A DNA stretch of 37,772 nt from Desulfocapsa sp. Its GTDB lineage: Bacteria > Desulfobacterota > Desulfobulbia > Desulfobulbales > Desulfocapsaceae. Within the stretch, counting starts at the first letter, position 1; each line of letters starts with the position of its first letter. Both the position numbers and the translations under genes were made by a program. The stretch spans positions 1-37,772 of the forward strand of contig JAQYVF010000046.1 of assembly GCA_030145625.1 (NCBI GenBank), read 5' to 3'. Shown piece by piece: positions 1 to 7,927 of this stretch. The notes beneath the pieces are model-generated. The model had not been told where the DNA came from. It was given only the letters and a program-made list of their open reading frames with translations, and made no database searches.

Positions 1-1215
1 CTGGTGATCCATAAGAATGATACCATCAAGGGCTGAAGCCGTAAGACTTCTAAACTTATCTTCACTTTCTCGCAGCGAGGTCTCAGCTAAGGTCCTGGCC
101 TCACAGGTATCACTATAACTCTCAGAAAGAGCTGTCAGATCGAGCGCAAGACTCTTGATCTCCTGTGGACCGTTCCATTTAAACGCCGTTCTTTTTTCAT
201 TATTGATAATATCATCAAGGCCGGTGAGCAGATCTTTCTGGATAAATTCGAGTTTCCCGGAAATCCAGGTGGCGGAAACAAAAACCAGAAGCGACATGAT
301 ACAAATAATCATGACAACATTAATCGTCAGGCTCATTTTCCATTTTTCTATGGCACTCTCATCAACCCGGCTCCCGACCCACATGACCGCTTGATGTTCC
401 TCATTAAAAATGAGTGGCATCCATGCTATTTTTTCTTTGTTTTTCCCTGATAAAATTAATGGGTCACTGATTTCCGTTACCTGCAAGCCAGGGAACTCAA
501 CAAAGGCATTACAGGTATCATTCTCCATATCAAGGACAGAATCAGACCCGGATACGCTGACTTCACATCCGCGTAAGTAACTTCCGTTTTCAGTCACCCA
601 GTAAGAATCCTTAAAATTCTTCAAGAATTCAGACATATCTATACGCATCATCATAACACCTATGGGACCAAGGCCGGTCTCAACTACAGGTGTTGACATA
701 AGCAGTTCGTACTCATCACTGCCGGTTTGTTGAAAGGGGTCTGTTTTCTGACCAACGAGTTTGACAAAAACCTGATTTTCAGCAAGTTCAAGTGATTGAC
801 GGAAAAAATTATGCTCAAAATGATTAACTGAAGAGACACCTGCAAGTAAATCAGGTCCCTCTCGGTGAAAAGAGAGCAATTCATCACCATCACCACTGAA
901 AAGCGTCAGTTCCTGGACCTGTTCATCACTCTCGAACCATCTTTTCAGGACCCCTGACATGGTATCAATATTTGTGGAATCGTGGATCGCGGCAAAGGAT
1001 GAGGGAAGAGTGGAGGAACGAATAAGGCTCTTCTTCAGACAACGGATCCTGGCATTTAACTGTGAGAATTCAACATGCGATTGAGCTTGAGTCTCAGATT
1101 CTGCAGCATATTCCAATCTGTCAATGGTCTGTGGCCAATTCAAGGCCACCATAATAAAAAGAGGAAAAAGGCCAAGAACAATGACAATCAGGAAGATGAA
1201 ACTACGTATTTTCAT
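1..1215 (-). CDS. Membrane sensor with PAS domain, probable histidine kinase (5' part only)
   Basis: The reading frame is open from an ATG at 1215 to the window edge, giving 405 residues with no stop. It begins with a short basic stretch and a hydrophobic segment (about residues 5-25). An extracytoplasmic region of about 270 residues follows, with features of a Cache-like sensor. A second membrane span lies at about 300-322 (MSLTINVVMIICIMSLLVFV). A linker and the start of a PAS domain (ESEDKFRSLTASALDGIILM) reach the edge. This is the usual layout of a transmembrane sensor kinase or diguanylate cyclase; the output domain is outside the window, so the kinase call is inference. An in-frame ATG at 1263 is an alternative start; neither has a strong ribosome-binding site. 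The gene is divergent from the ABC-F gene. Confidence 0.72.
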   Translation of the reverse strand, partial: MKIRSFIFLIVIVLGLFPLFIMVALNWPQTIDRLEYAAESETQAQSHVEFSQLNARIRCLKKSLIRSSTLPSSFAAIHDSTNIDTMSGVLKRWFESDEQVQELTLFSGDGDELLSFHREGPDLLAGVSSVNHFEHNFFRQSLELAENQVFVKLVGQKTDPFQQTGSDEYELLMSTPVVETGLGPIGVMMMRIDMSEFLKNFKDSYWVTENGSYLRGCEVSVSGSDSVLDMENDTCNAFVEFPGLQVTEISDPLILSGKNKEKIAWMPLIFNEEHQAVMWVGSRVDESAIEKWKMSLTINVVMIICIMSLLVFVSATWISGKLEFIQKDLLTGLDDIINNEKRTAFKWNGPQEIKSLALDLTALSESYSDTCEARTLAETSLRESEDKFRSLTASALDGIILMDHQ

Positions 1216-1489
1216 ACAAATTTTTAAAAAAAGAAATGCTGGTATATTGAGTGACCTGTTCATCCGACAAGCAGATGACAAAATTTTTTGCGTCCCTACG
1301 TCATATTACTTGTTTTTCACAACATAGCAAGTTACCAGAAGCAACTTAGTACTCTTGATAGACTCTTGTATAAGCTGTGCGAATCCCTCATATCGATCTT
1401 TTCTTTTCACGACATTCAGAGTATTGTGACGATTTCAGATCACGTATAAATTTTACCCCTATCCACCCATCTCAAATCAGGACAATTAA

Positions 1490-3172
1490 ATGAGTGTTGA
1501 TGACAAAAAAATTATCTATTCGATGATTAAAGTCAGTAAGTACTATGACGACAAACCGATTCTTAAAGACATCTCTCTCTCCTATTTTTATGGAGCGAAA
1601 ATCGGTGTACTTGGTCTCAATGGTTCAGGAAAAAGTAGTCTCCTTCGTATCCTTGCCGGTATTGATACGGAATTTAACGGGGAAACGATAATGTCACCTG
1701 GCCTAACCATCGATTACCTGCCTCAAGAACCGGAACTCGACCCAGAAAAAACAGTAAAAGAAGTGGTTGAAGAAGGCGCCCAGTCCACAGTTGATCTCCT
1801 CAATGAGTTTAATGCAATCAATGAAAAATTTGCAGAACCCATGAACGACGATGAGATGCAGGCCCTTATCGAACGCCAGGGAGAAGTGCAGGATAAGCTG
1901 GACACCCTGGATGCCTGGGATCTGGATTCCAAACTGGAAATGGCCATGGATGCCCTGCGTTGCCCCCCTTCTGAGACAAAATGTAACATCCTTTCAGGTG
2001 GTGAAAAGAGGCGTGTTGCCCTCTGCCGTATCCTGTTAAAAAAGCCTGACATCCTGCTGCTTGATGAACCGACCAACCATCTGGATGCCGAATCCGTGGC
2101 CTGGTTGGAACACCACCTGCAACAATATTCCGGAACAGTCATTGCAGTCACCCATGATCGTTATTTCCTCGATAATGTTGCAGGATGGATCCTGGAACTG
2201 GATCGGGGACGCGGTATTCCCTGGAAAGGAAACTACTCATCCTGGCTGGAACAGAAAGAACAACGCTTAGCCAATGAAGAAAAAAAGGAAAGTGGTCGTA
2301 GACGAACTCTGCAAAGGGAACTTGAATGGATAAAGATGTCTCCCAAAGGCAGACGAAGCAAATCCAAGGCCCGCATCAACTCCTACGAAAAACTCCTTGA
2401 TCAGGAATCTGAAAAAATGGCCAAAGATATGCAGATCTTTGTCCCTCCCGGCCCCCGCCTCGGCAAACTTGTTATCGAAGCAGATCATGTCCGCAAAGCA
2501 TTCGGCGACCGTATCCTTGTTGATGACATGAATTTCAACCTCCCGGCAGGTGGCATAGTCGGCATCATCGGCCCCAATGGTGCTGGCAAATCGACCCTCT
2601 TTGAAATGATCACCGGTAAGGATACTCCTGACGAGGGTTCCATTCGGCTTGGAGAAACCGTCAAACTCTCCTATGTGGATCAGAGTCGTGAGGTTCTGGA
2701 CCCGGAGATGACGATCTGGGAAGCAGTTTCAGAAGGACAGGAGACTGTGTGGTTGGGCACACAAGAAGTCAATTCCAGGGCCTATGTGGCAAAATTCAAT
2801 TTTTCAGGTTCCGCTCAACAGAAAAAAGTTGGGCTCCTTTCAGGAGGCCAGCGTAATCGAGTACATCTGGCCAGAATGCTGAAAGAGGGAGGCAATGTAC
2901 TCCTTTTGGATGAGCCGACAAATGACCTGGATGTCAACACCCTCAGGGCCTTAGAAGAAGCCTTGGACAACTTTGGTGGGTGTGCAGTGGTAATCAGTCA
3001 TGACCGATGGTTTTTGGATCGAATCGCCACTCACATCCTTGCCTTTGAAGGAGATTCTCAGGTTGTCTGGTTTGAAGGTAATTATTCAGATTATGAAAAA
3101 GACAGAAAAGCGCGACTGGGAACAGAGGCTGACCAGCCCCACAGAATCAAATACCGCCAACTTACCCGTTAG
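1490..3172 (+). CDS. ettA: Energy-dependent translational throttle protein EttA (ABC-F ATPase)
   Basis: This soluble ABC-F protein has two nucleotide-binding domains and no membrane segment. In its family EttA binds the ribosomal E site and gates entry into elongation according to ATP/ADP. The first domain has Walker [10 protein letters not shown] (42-50), signature LSGGE (168-172) and Walker [12 protein letters not shown] (about 189-199). The second has Walker [10 protein letters not shown] (361-369), LSGGQ (450-454) and [11 protein letters not shown] (471-481). The linker with the basic [13 protein letters not shown] segment (about 283-295) is typical of the EttA/YjjK group. The length of 560 residues matches the family (about 555). 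The start is supported by AGGA upstream of the ATG. It is transcribed alone. Confidence 0.95.
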   Translation: MSVDDKKIIYSMIKVSKYYDDKPILKDISLSYFYGAKIGVLGLNGSGKSSLLRILAGIDTEFNGETIMSPGLTIDYLPQEPELDPEKTVKEVVEEGAQSTVDLLNEFNAINEKFAEPMNDDEMQALIERQGEVQDKLDTLDAWDLDSKLEMAMDALRCPPSETKCNILSGGEKRRVALCRILLKKPDILLLDEPTNHLDAESVAWLEHHLQQYSGTVIAVTHDRYFLDNVAGWILELDRGRGIPWKGNYSSWLEQKEQRLANEEKKESGRRRTLQRELEWIKMSPKGRRSKSKARINSYEKLLDQESEKMAKDMQIFVPPGPRLGKLVIEADHVRKAFGDRILVDDMNFNLPAGGIVGIIGPNGAGKSTLFEMITGKDTPDEGSIRLGETVKLSYVDQSREVLDPEMTIWEAVSEGQETVWLGTQEVNSRAYVAKFNFSGSAQQKKVGLLSGGQRNRVHLARMLKEGGNVLLLDEPTNDLDVNTLRALEEALDNFGGCAVVISHDRWFLDRIATHILAFEGDSQVVWFEGNYSDYEKDRKARLGTEADQPHRIKYRQLTR

Positions 3173-3536
3173 AAAAAAAGGGTTAATGAAGTACTACGGA
3201 TTGGCTATTACTCACTACTCAATGAAATAGCCTCAAAATAAGACACTGCGGAACCTAACTCCTCCGCAGTGTCTTAAAAAATATCCGAGACAAGTTCCCC
3301 CCCAAAAGCCTCATAGCATGAGTTGAACGGGCTGATCGTGAACAGCGAACGAAGCGCAAGACTCGGGACGAAATGACATTAAATAGGTGGAATTCGTTGC
3401 AGGACTGCTTAACTGATCCTCACACACCACTTGCCGGTTGAGCGCCTCCTGTCATTCTCACAATGAAAAGTATAAAAACAGCGTTGGTTTTGTGAAAGAT
3501 AGTGAATGACAGGGTTCACTCCTGTTTAACTGTTGC
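3173..3536. other. Intergenic region with one perfect hairpin
   Basis: These 364 bases separate two convergent genes. Apart from the hairpin at 3239-3276 I see no ORF of coding character, no tRNA and no obvious repeat. The 3290-3480 part is more GC-rich than its surroundings and could be a degraded intergenic element, but nothing recognisable remains. Confidence 0.5.
3239..3276. terminator. Hairpin terminator between convergent genes
   Basis: Perfect 14-bp inverted repeat, TAAGACACTGCGGA at 3239-3252 and its complement at 3263-3276, with a 10-nt loop. It lies 66 nt after ettA and also downstream of the convergent HPt gene. Plus-strand transcripts lack a T tract after the stem, while minus-strand transcripts get a short one (TATTTTG). 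It may therefore act mainly on the minus strand or as a 3'-end stabiliser. Confidence 0.6.
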
Positions 3537-3860
3537 CTACAATTTTTGTAGAAGAGATAACAACTCCTCTAATTCTGGAAGTTTTTCTGTAGCAACACGC
3601 AACGATCCTTCCCGACAGTCTGCCTCCATGGTTCCAGTCAGGTCCCGGAGGCTTTTCAAACCAAGACTCGCAGCAGCGCCCTTGATAGAATGAGCACTGC
3701 CCATACTCATAACAGCGTCACCCTTGCTGATACCCTGTTTCAGGTTTGCCAGATCAGTGGTAGACGACTCTTTAAATATATCTATTAATTCCTGTAAAAG
3801 TTCTTCATCCTCAGCAGCTTGTTCCAAAGCAAATTCCCTGTCCCATTTTAAATCATTCAT
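3537..3860 (-). CDS. Stand-alone histidine phosphotransfer (HPt) protein
   Basis: A 107-residue, all-helical HPt domain. The phospho-acceptor is His57 in the motif AHSIKGAAASLG, the classic HPt signature. Such proteins relay phosphate between the receiver of a hybrid kinase and a final response regulator in the cytoplasm. There is no fused kinase or receiver, and no partner gene is adjacent, so its kinase must be encoded elsewhere; the hybrid CheA at 20.5 kb carries its own HPt. The start is fixed by AAGGAG eight bases before the ATG. It lies 140 bp downstream of tsaC on the same strand and may have its own promoter. Confidence 0.9.
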   Translation of the reverse strand: MNDLKWDREFALEQAAEDEELLQELIDIFKESSTTDLANLKQGISKGDAVMSMGSAHSIKGAAASLGLKSLRDLTGTMEADCREGSLRVATEKLPELEELLSLLQKL

Positions 3861-4000
3861 GTACTGGCTCCTTCAAAATAGCAACAGCTAGGAACTCCTT
3901 TTAATACTGAGCAGCGGCTGTTTTTTGTTTATATAAAATGCTATCATATTTTGATTATTTTTTAAAATCTGAATAGTGGTCTCGTGTGGAAGAAAAAACC

Positions 4001-4624
4001 TCATTTGTTTTTGTTATATTTTTCCAAGACTTGAAAAATTGCTTTAGCGACCACCACTCCATTCCGACGTATCTGAACATTGTCATGTACAATTTCCAGT
4101 ATGGTTGATCCTTTGCCACCTGGTACAGGTCCTCCATCAAGCACATAATCAACCTCATTCCCCCACAAATCCTTAAGTTGGGCTGCACTTTCAAGAGGTG
4201 GTTTGCCACTTTCGTTGGCACTGGTCGCAGTGAGTGCCCCACCCCAGAGAGAACAGAGCATTTGGGCAACAGGATGCGATGAGATTCGAATTGCCAAGGT
4301 ATCTCCACCTCCACGCAGTAATAAAGAGGTGTTTGATTGAGCAGGAAAAATCAGAGTAAGCGGCCCTGGCCAAAAGCTCTCTGTGAGAGACTGATAAAGG
4401 GGAGGGAAAAAACGTATATAAGAGGCCAGAACAGCCTTATTCGGAACAAGTAGCGAAAGCGGTTTACGACGATCTCTTTTTTTGAGAGTGTAAAGAGCGG
4501 AAATGGCCTGGTCGTTCCAAGGATCTACAGCCAGGCCATAAAATGTTTCTGTCGGATAAGCGACAATCCCGCCTTTTTTAAGCGTTTCCAAAGCTATCTG
4601 GTACTGTTCTAAAGAAGGCTGCAT
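4001..4624 (-). CDS. tsaC: Threonylcarbamoyl-AMP synthase (TsaC/Sua5/YrdC family)
   Basis: The enzyme makes threonylcarbamoyl-AMP from threonine, bicarbonate and ATP, the first step of the universal t6A37 modification of ANN-decoding tRNAs. Family motifs visible are YPTETFYGL (23-31), KRDRRKP (49-55), WPGPLT (85-90) and TSANESGKP (134-142). At 207 residues it is the short TsaC-like form without the C-terminal Sua5 domain. It starts 13 nt after the stop codon of purD-purE, so the two are probably cotranscribed; the ATG is preceded by a weak GAGAG site. Confidence 0.92.
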   Translation of the reverse strand: MQPSLEQYQIALETLKKGGIVAYPTETFYGLAVDPWNDQAISALYTLKKRDRRKPLSLLVPNKAVLASYIRFFPPLYQSLTESFWPGPLTLIFPAQSNTSLLLRGGGDTLAIRISSHPVAQMLCSLWGGALTATSANESGKPPLESAAQLKDLWGNEVDYVLDGGPVPGGKGSTILEIVHDNVQIRRNGVVVAKAIFQVLEKYNKNK

Positions 4625-4637
4625 GAAGCTCTCATTT

Positions 4638-6413
4638 TTAGCAGCTAATCTTTCTTGCTTTTGCGTTAACCTCTTCGACCATCGCGGCTCTGAATTCCAC
4701 TAATTGCTCGGCAAGTCTCTTATCTTCCAAGGCAAGAATTCGGGTAGCAAGAACGGCTGCATTTTTGGCCCCGGGCTTACCGATACCCATGGTGGCAACA
4801 GGAACACCGGGAGGCATTTGAACCGTGGCCAGCAAAGCATCCATTCCCTGAAGAGGAGATGCATCAAGGGGGACACCAATGACAGGCAGATCTGTGTGAG
4901 CAGCAAGCACCCCTGCCAGATGAGCTGCCATCCCTGCTCCGGCAATGATCATTTTCAGGCCTCGTTTCTTGGCAGTAACGGCATACTGAGCAGCACGTTC
5001 CGGAGTTCTGTGTGCTGAAGCAACTGTCATCTCATAAAGAATCCCCATGGATTTCAAAAAATCTGCGGCAGCCTGCATGACCGGCAAATCAGAATCACTT
5101 CCCATGACAATCCCTACGACCGCTTGAGCATCAGGTGATTGCATTCTCTTCAAAGCTTTTGAACCTATATCTGTGCGATGGAAAGATCCTGTCCAGGAAA
5201 TCAAATCAACAGCCTTATACGCCTGAGCTATGGCTTTTTTTAGATCTTTACCCACAGCAGTGACTCCCAACACCCTGCCTCCGGCAGAGGATATCCTTCT
5301 ATTTTTGATCTGGGTGCCAGCATGAAAAACCTCAACACCATCAACCCGTGCAGCTTTACTCAACCCACTGATACTTTTGCCACTTTCATAATTGCCAGGA
5401 TAACCACCTGATGCCATTACCACGCAAACGGTTGGTCGCGGATCAATATTCATATCCACCTGGTCAAGCCTGTTATCAATGACCGCCTCAAAAATATCAA
5501 CCACATCACTTTTCAAACGCATCAGAAGTGGCTGTGCTTCAGGATCTCCAAAACGACAATTAAATTCCAGGACATTAATCATATCACCATCGATCATCAA
5601 ACCAGCATACAGCATACCTTTGTAAGGACGCCCTTCTGCAGCCATACCCTGTACCGTAGGCAACATGATTTCCTTCATGACATAATCAGCAATCTCTTCT
5701 GTCACTACAGGTGCTGGAGAATAGGCCCCCATGCCACCGGTGTTTGGTCCTTTATCACCATTGTAGGCGGCCTTGTGGTCTTGAGAAGTCGGAAGCGGAA
5801 GAATCGTTTTTCCATCTGTGAAGGCGATAAAAGAGGCCTCTTCTCCTTTCAGACACTCTTCAATAATAACCTTGCTTCCTGCATCACCAAATGCCTTCTC
5901 CTGCATAATCAGATCAACGGCATCTTTTGCTTCTTTTACCGTAGAAGCAACAATGACCCCTTTACCGGCAGCCAGTCCATCTGCTTTGACAACGAGGGGT
6001 GCACCACATTTATCAATATACCTCTTGGCCTTTTTTCTTTCCTTGAAAACTTTGAAACGAGCAGTGGGAATATTGTATTTCTCAAGAAATTCTTTGGTAA
6101 AAACCTTACTCCCTTCAAGTATAGCACCTTCCTGTGACGGACCGAAAATTCGTAAGCCTTCACTCTCGAAGCGATTGACTATGCCCGCAGTAAGGGATGA
6201 CTCAGGACCAACAACGGTCAAATCAATCTTTTCATTTTTTGCAAAAGTCACAAGAGCTTCAATATCTGTGACATTTATATCAACGCATTGGGCCAGTTTT
6301 TTGATACCTGCATTTCCCGGCGCACAATAAACCTTTTTAACTCGAGTACTTTGGTGAATCTTCCAGACAAGGGCATGTTCACGACCACCTGAACCGACAA
6401 CCAGAACTTTCAT
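4638..6413 (-). CDS. purD-purE: Fused phosphoribosylamine-glycine ligase / N5-CAIR mutase (PurD-PurE)
   Basis: One uninterrupted frame of 591 residues carries two de novo purine enzymes. Residues 1 to about 423 are PurD (GAR synthetase, ATP-grasp): MKVLVVGSGGREHAL at the N terminus, KADGLAAGKGV (143-153), GPNTGGMGAYSP (222-233) and EFNCRFGDPEAQ (283-294). Residues about 431-591 are PurE: GIVMGSDSD (434-442), SAHRTP (466-471, catalytic-site His468), AGAGMAAHLAG (491-501) and VQMPPGVPV (531-539). The junction is only a few residues. PurD and PurE catalyse non-consecutive steps. I chose the ATG at 6413 because CAGGAG precedes it and it matches the PurD N terminus; a longer in-frame extension to 6563 is not PurD-like. 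tsaC follows 13 nt later. Confidence 0.93.
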   Translation of the reverse strand: MKVLVVGSGGREHALVWKIHQSTRVKKVYCAPGNAGIKKLAQCVDINVTDIEALVTFAKNEKIDLTVVGPESSLTAGIVNRFESEGLRIFGPSQEGAILEGSKVFTKEFLEKYNIPTARFKVFKERKKAKRYIDKCGAPLVVKADGLAAGKGVIVASTVKEAKDAVDLIMQEKAFGDAGSKVIIEECLKGEEASFIAFTDGKTILPLPTSQDHKAAYNGDKGPNTGGMGAYSPAPVVTEEIADYVMKEIMLPTVQGMAAEGRPYKGMLYAGLMIDGDMINVLEFNCRFGDPEAQPLLMRLKSDVVDIFEAVIDNRLDQVDMNIDPRPTVCVVMASGGYPGNYESGKSISGLSKAARVDGVEVFHAGTQIKNRRISSAGGRVLGVTAVGKDLKKAIAQAYKAVDLISWTGSFHRTDIGSKALKRMQSPDAQAVVGIVMGSDSDLPVMQAAADFLKSMGILYEMTVASAHRTPERAAQYAVTAKKRGLKMIIAGAGMAAHLAGVLAAHTDLPVIGVPLDASPLQGMDALLATVQMPPGVPVATMGIGKPGAKNAAVLATRILALEDKRLAEQLVEFRAAMVEEVNAKARKISC

Positions 6414-6572
6414 AACTCTACTCCTGATAATTATTGAAGGATTTTCCCAGGCTATGCGAAAAACGATGAAGGAACATCCTATCCACAAAAATCCCCCAAG
6501 GCTTTGCACATGGTTACGGGAAGTTGCCTGACAACCTAAACAAAATAAATTACATTTTAGCAAGACTAATCA

Positions 6573-6600
6573 TTGACAATTCAGACAGGATGAATAAAAT
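6573..6600 (+). promoter_or_regulatory. Sigma-70-type promoter of the TetR gene
   Basis: TTGACA (6573-6578), a 16-bp spacer and TAAAAT (6595-6600) form a near-consensus promoter about 70 bp before the tetR ATG. The operator at 6600-6617 begins at the last base of the -10 box, so bound repressor would cover the transcription start. Confidence 0.7.
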
Positions 6601-6617
6601 GAATGAATAACCATTCA
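6600..6617. promoter_or_regulatory. FadR-like operator palindrome
   Basis: TGAATGAATAACCATTCA is an imperfect palindrome with TGAATG/CATTCA arms. It differs at one position from the operator consensus I recall for Bacillus subtilis FadR (TGAATGAMTANTCATTCA), a TetR-family regulator of fatty-acid degradation. Its overlap with the promoter of the adjacent TetR gene argues for autorepression. Confidence 0.7.
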
Positions 6618-6672
6618 TATTTTCTTTTCCTTTTTTCACCATTGTCTAATGACTTTGGGACACTAACTTCAA

Positions 6673-7281
6673 ATGAAAGCTGCAAACAAACATTCAAAAA
6701 TAATCCATGCGGCAACAAAAGTCTTCGCTAAAAAAGGCTTTTTCAACGCCAGGATATCCGATATCGCCAAAGAAGCCAAGGTAGCAGACGGTACAATCTA
6801 CCTCTACTTTAATAATAAATTTGACATCCTCATTTCAGTCTTTGAGGAAGAGATCGGTAACCTGATCGAACAGGTCAAAAACCTTCTTGCTGACGAAGAC
6901 GATCCACGAAAGATGCTTGAGATCTTTGCAACCAAGCATTTAACCGTAATGAAAAAAAATAAAAACCTGGCAGAAGTCATTCAAATTGAACTCAGACAAA
7001 GCGCCAAACTCATCAAAGAGTATCGAAACAATAAATTCAGTGAATATGTGAATATTATTTCAACAATCATCAAGATAGGACAGGAACAGAATATCTATCG
7101 ATCCACCATCCGTCCAGGTATTGCAAAACGAGCTTTTTTTGGTGCACTTGATGAGATTTCCAGAGTCTGGACACTTTCTCTTGAAACAGAATATACGGTG
7201 GAGGAAACCATTAACCAGGTACTGGAGATCTTCCTCTCAGGTATGCTGGTGGTGCCGGACAGTTCTTCGCAAGCCAACTGA
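6673..7281 (+). CDS. TetR-family transcriptional repressor, FadR-like
   Basis: A 202-residue TetR regulator. The N-terminal helix-turn-helix covers about residues 8-54 (IIHAATKVFAKKGF, then ISDIAKEAKVADGTIYLYF, a strongly conserved TetR pattern). The C-terminal part (about 60-195) is helical and resembles the ligand and dimer domain of the acyl-CoA-responsive FadR/YsiA group. The upstream palindrome matches a FadR-type operator, so control of fatty-acid or acyl-CoA metabolism with autoregulation is likely; this is inference because no fad gene is nearby. The ATG at 6673 has no strong Shine-Dalgarno. A terminator follows at 7325. Confidence 0.88.
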   Translation: MKAANKHSKIIHAATKVFAKKGFFNARISDIAKEAKVADGTIYLYFNNKFDILISVFEEEIGNLIEQVKNLLADEDDPRKMLEIFATKHLTVMKKNKNLAEVIQIELRQSAKLIKEYRNNKFSEYVNIISTIIKIGQEQNIYRSTIRPGIAKRAFFGALDEISRVWTLSLETEYTVEETINQVLEIFLSGMLVVPDSSSQAN

Positions 7282-7324
7282 TAGGAACCACACTCTTACT
7301 GCCTGTAACTGTCCTGTTCCTACC

Positions 7325-7359
7325 AAAAGGAGAGGACGTTACAATCCCCTCCTTTTTTT
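7325..7359 (+). terminator. Rho-independent terminator after tetR
   Basis: AAAAGGAG at 7325-7332 pairs with CTCCTTTT at 7349-7356. The stem extends by three pairs beyond one mismatch and ends in a run of seven T (7353-7359). It separates tetR from the convergent greA and may also serve greA on the other strand. Confidence 0.7.
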
Positions 7360-7369
7360 CCATGTAGAC

Positions 7370-7855
7370 TCAACTGAACTTGGACGAGGAAATTGCGATA
7401 ACCTCAAACTCTCTTGTGCCCCCAGGTGTCTTTGCCAAGACATCATCACCAACTTCTTTTCCCAGCATACTTCTTCCCAAAGGAGAAAGTACTGAAATCG
7501 ATCCTCTCTTGACATCAGACTCCTCAGGCCCAAGTAGCTGATAACTTACTTCTTCATCACTATCCATATCAAGAAGGATAACAACTGTACCAAATACGGC
7601 TCGTTTGCAATCCACTTTTGCGCAATCAATTACCTCTGCCCTTCCCAACTTGTCCTTTAACTCACGAATACGCCCCTCAATATGCCCTTGACGCTCTTTT
7701 GCCGCATGGTATTCAGCATTTTCTTTTAAATCGCCATGTTCTCGGGCTATTTCAATGGCCTTGACAACCACATGCCTATCCACATGTTCAAGTTGACTCA
7801 GTTCTTCCTTAAGACTCTTATGTCCAGTTTTTGACATTGGTATACGCACTACCAT
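7370..7855 (-). CDS. greA: Transcription elongation factor GreA
   Basis: GreA stimulates the RNA-cleavage activity of backtracked RNA polymerase. The 161-residue protein has the N-terminal coiled-coil hairpin with the acidic tip (EHGDLKENAEYHAAKERQ, about 39-56) and the FKBP-like C-terminal domain ending in VGDDVLAKTPGGTREFEV. Length and both domains are normal. The ATG at 7855 is preceded by GGAGGAAG. A terminator-like hairpin lies immediately upstream, so expression may depend on a promoter inside the preceding gene or on readthrough. Confidence 0.95.
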   Translation of the reverse strand: MVVRIPMSKTGHKSLKEELSQLEHVDRHVVVKAIEIAREHGDLKENAEYHAAKERQGHIEGRIRELKDKLGRAEVIDCAKVDCKRAVFGTVVILLDMDSDEEVSYQLLGPEESDVKRGSISVLSPLGRSMLGKEVGDDVLAKTPGGTREFEVIAISSSKFS

Positions 7856-7870
7856 TAACTTCCTCCATAT

Positions 7871-7919
7871 AAAAACAAAATCCTGTGGAGTGATTCTTTA
7901 ACTGAGTCACCACACAGGA
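7871..7919 (-). terminator. Terminator after the TPR/outer-membrane gene, directly upstream of greA
   Basis: TCCTGTG (7881-7887) pairs with CACAGGA (7913-7919) and, after a 2x2 internal loop, GTGA (7890-7893) with TCAC (7907-7910). On the minus strand the stem is followed by TTTTGTTTTTAT. Only about 15 bp separate it from the greA ribosome-binding site. Confidence 0.6.
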
Positions 7920-7927
7920 ATCAAATT

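Noticed and set aside
3290-3480. RNA gene or repeat between ettA and the HPt gene
   Set aside because: No cloverleaf, conserved hairpin or second copy within the window could be found.
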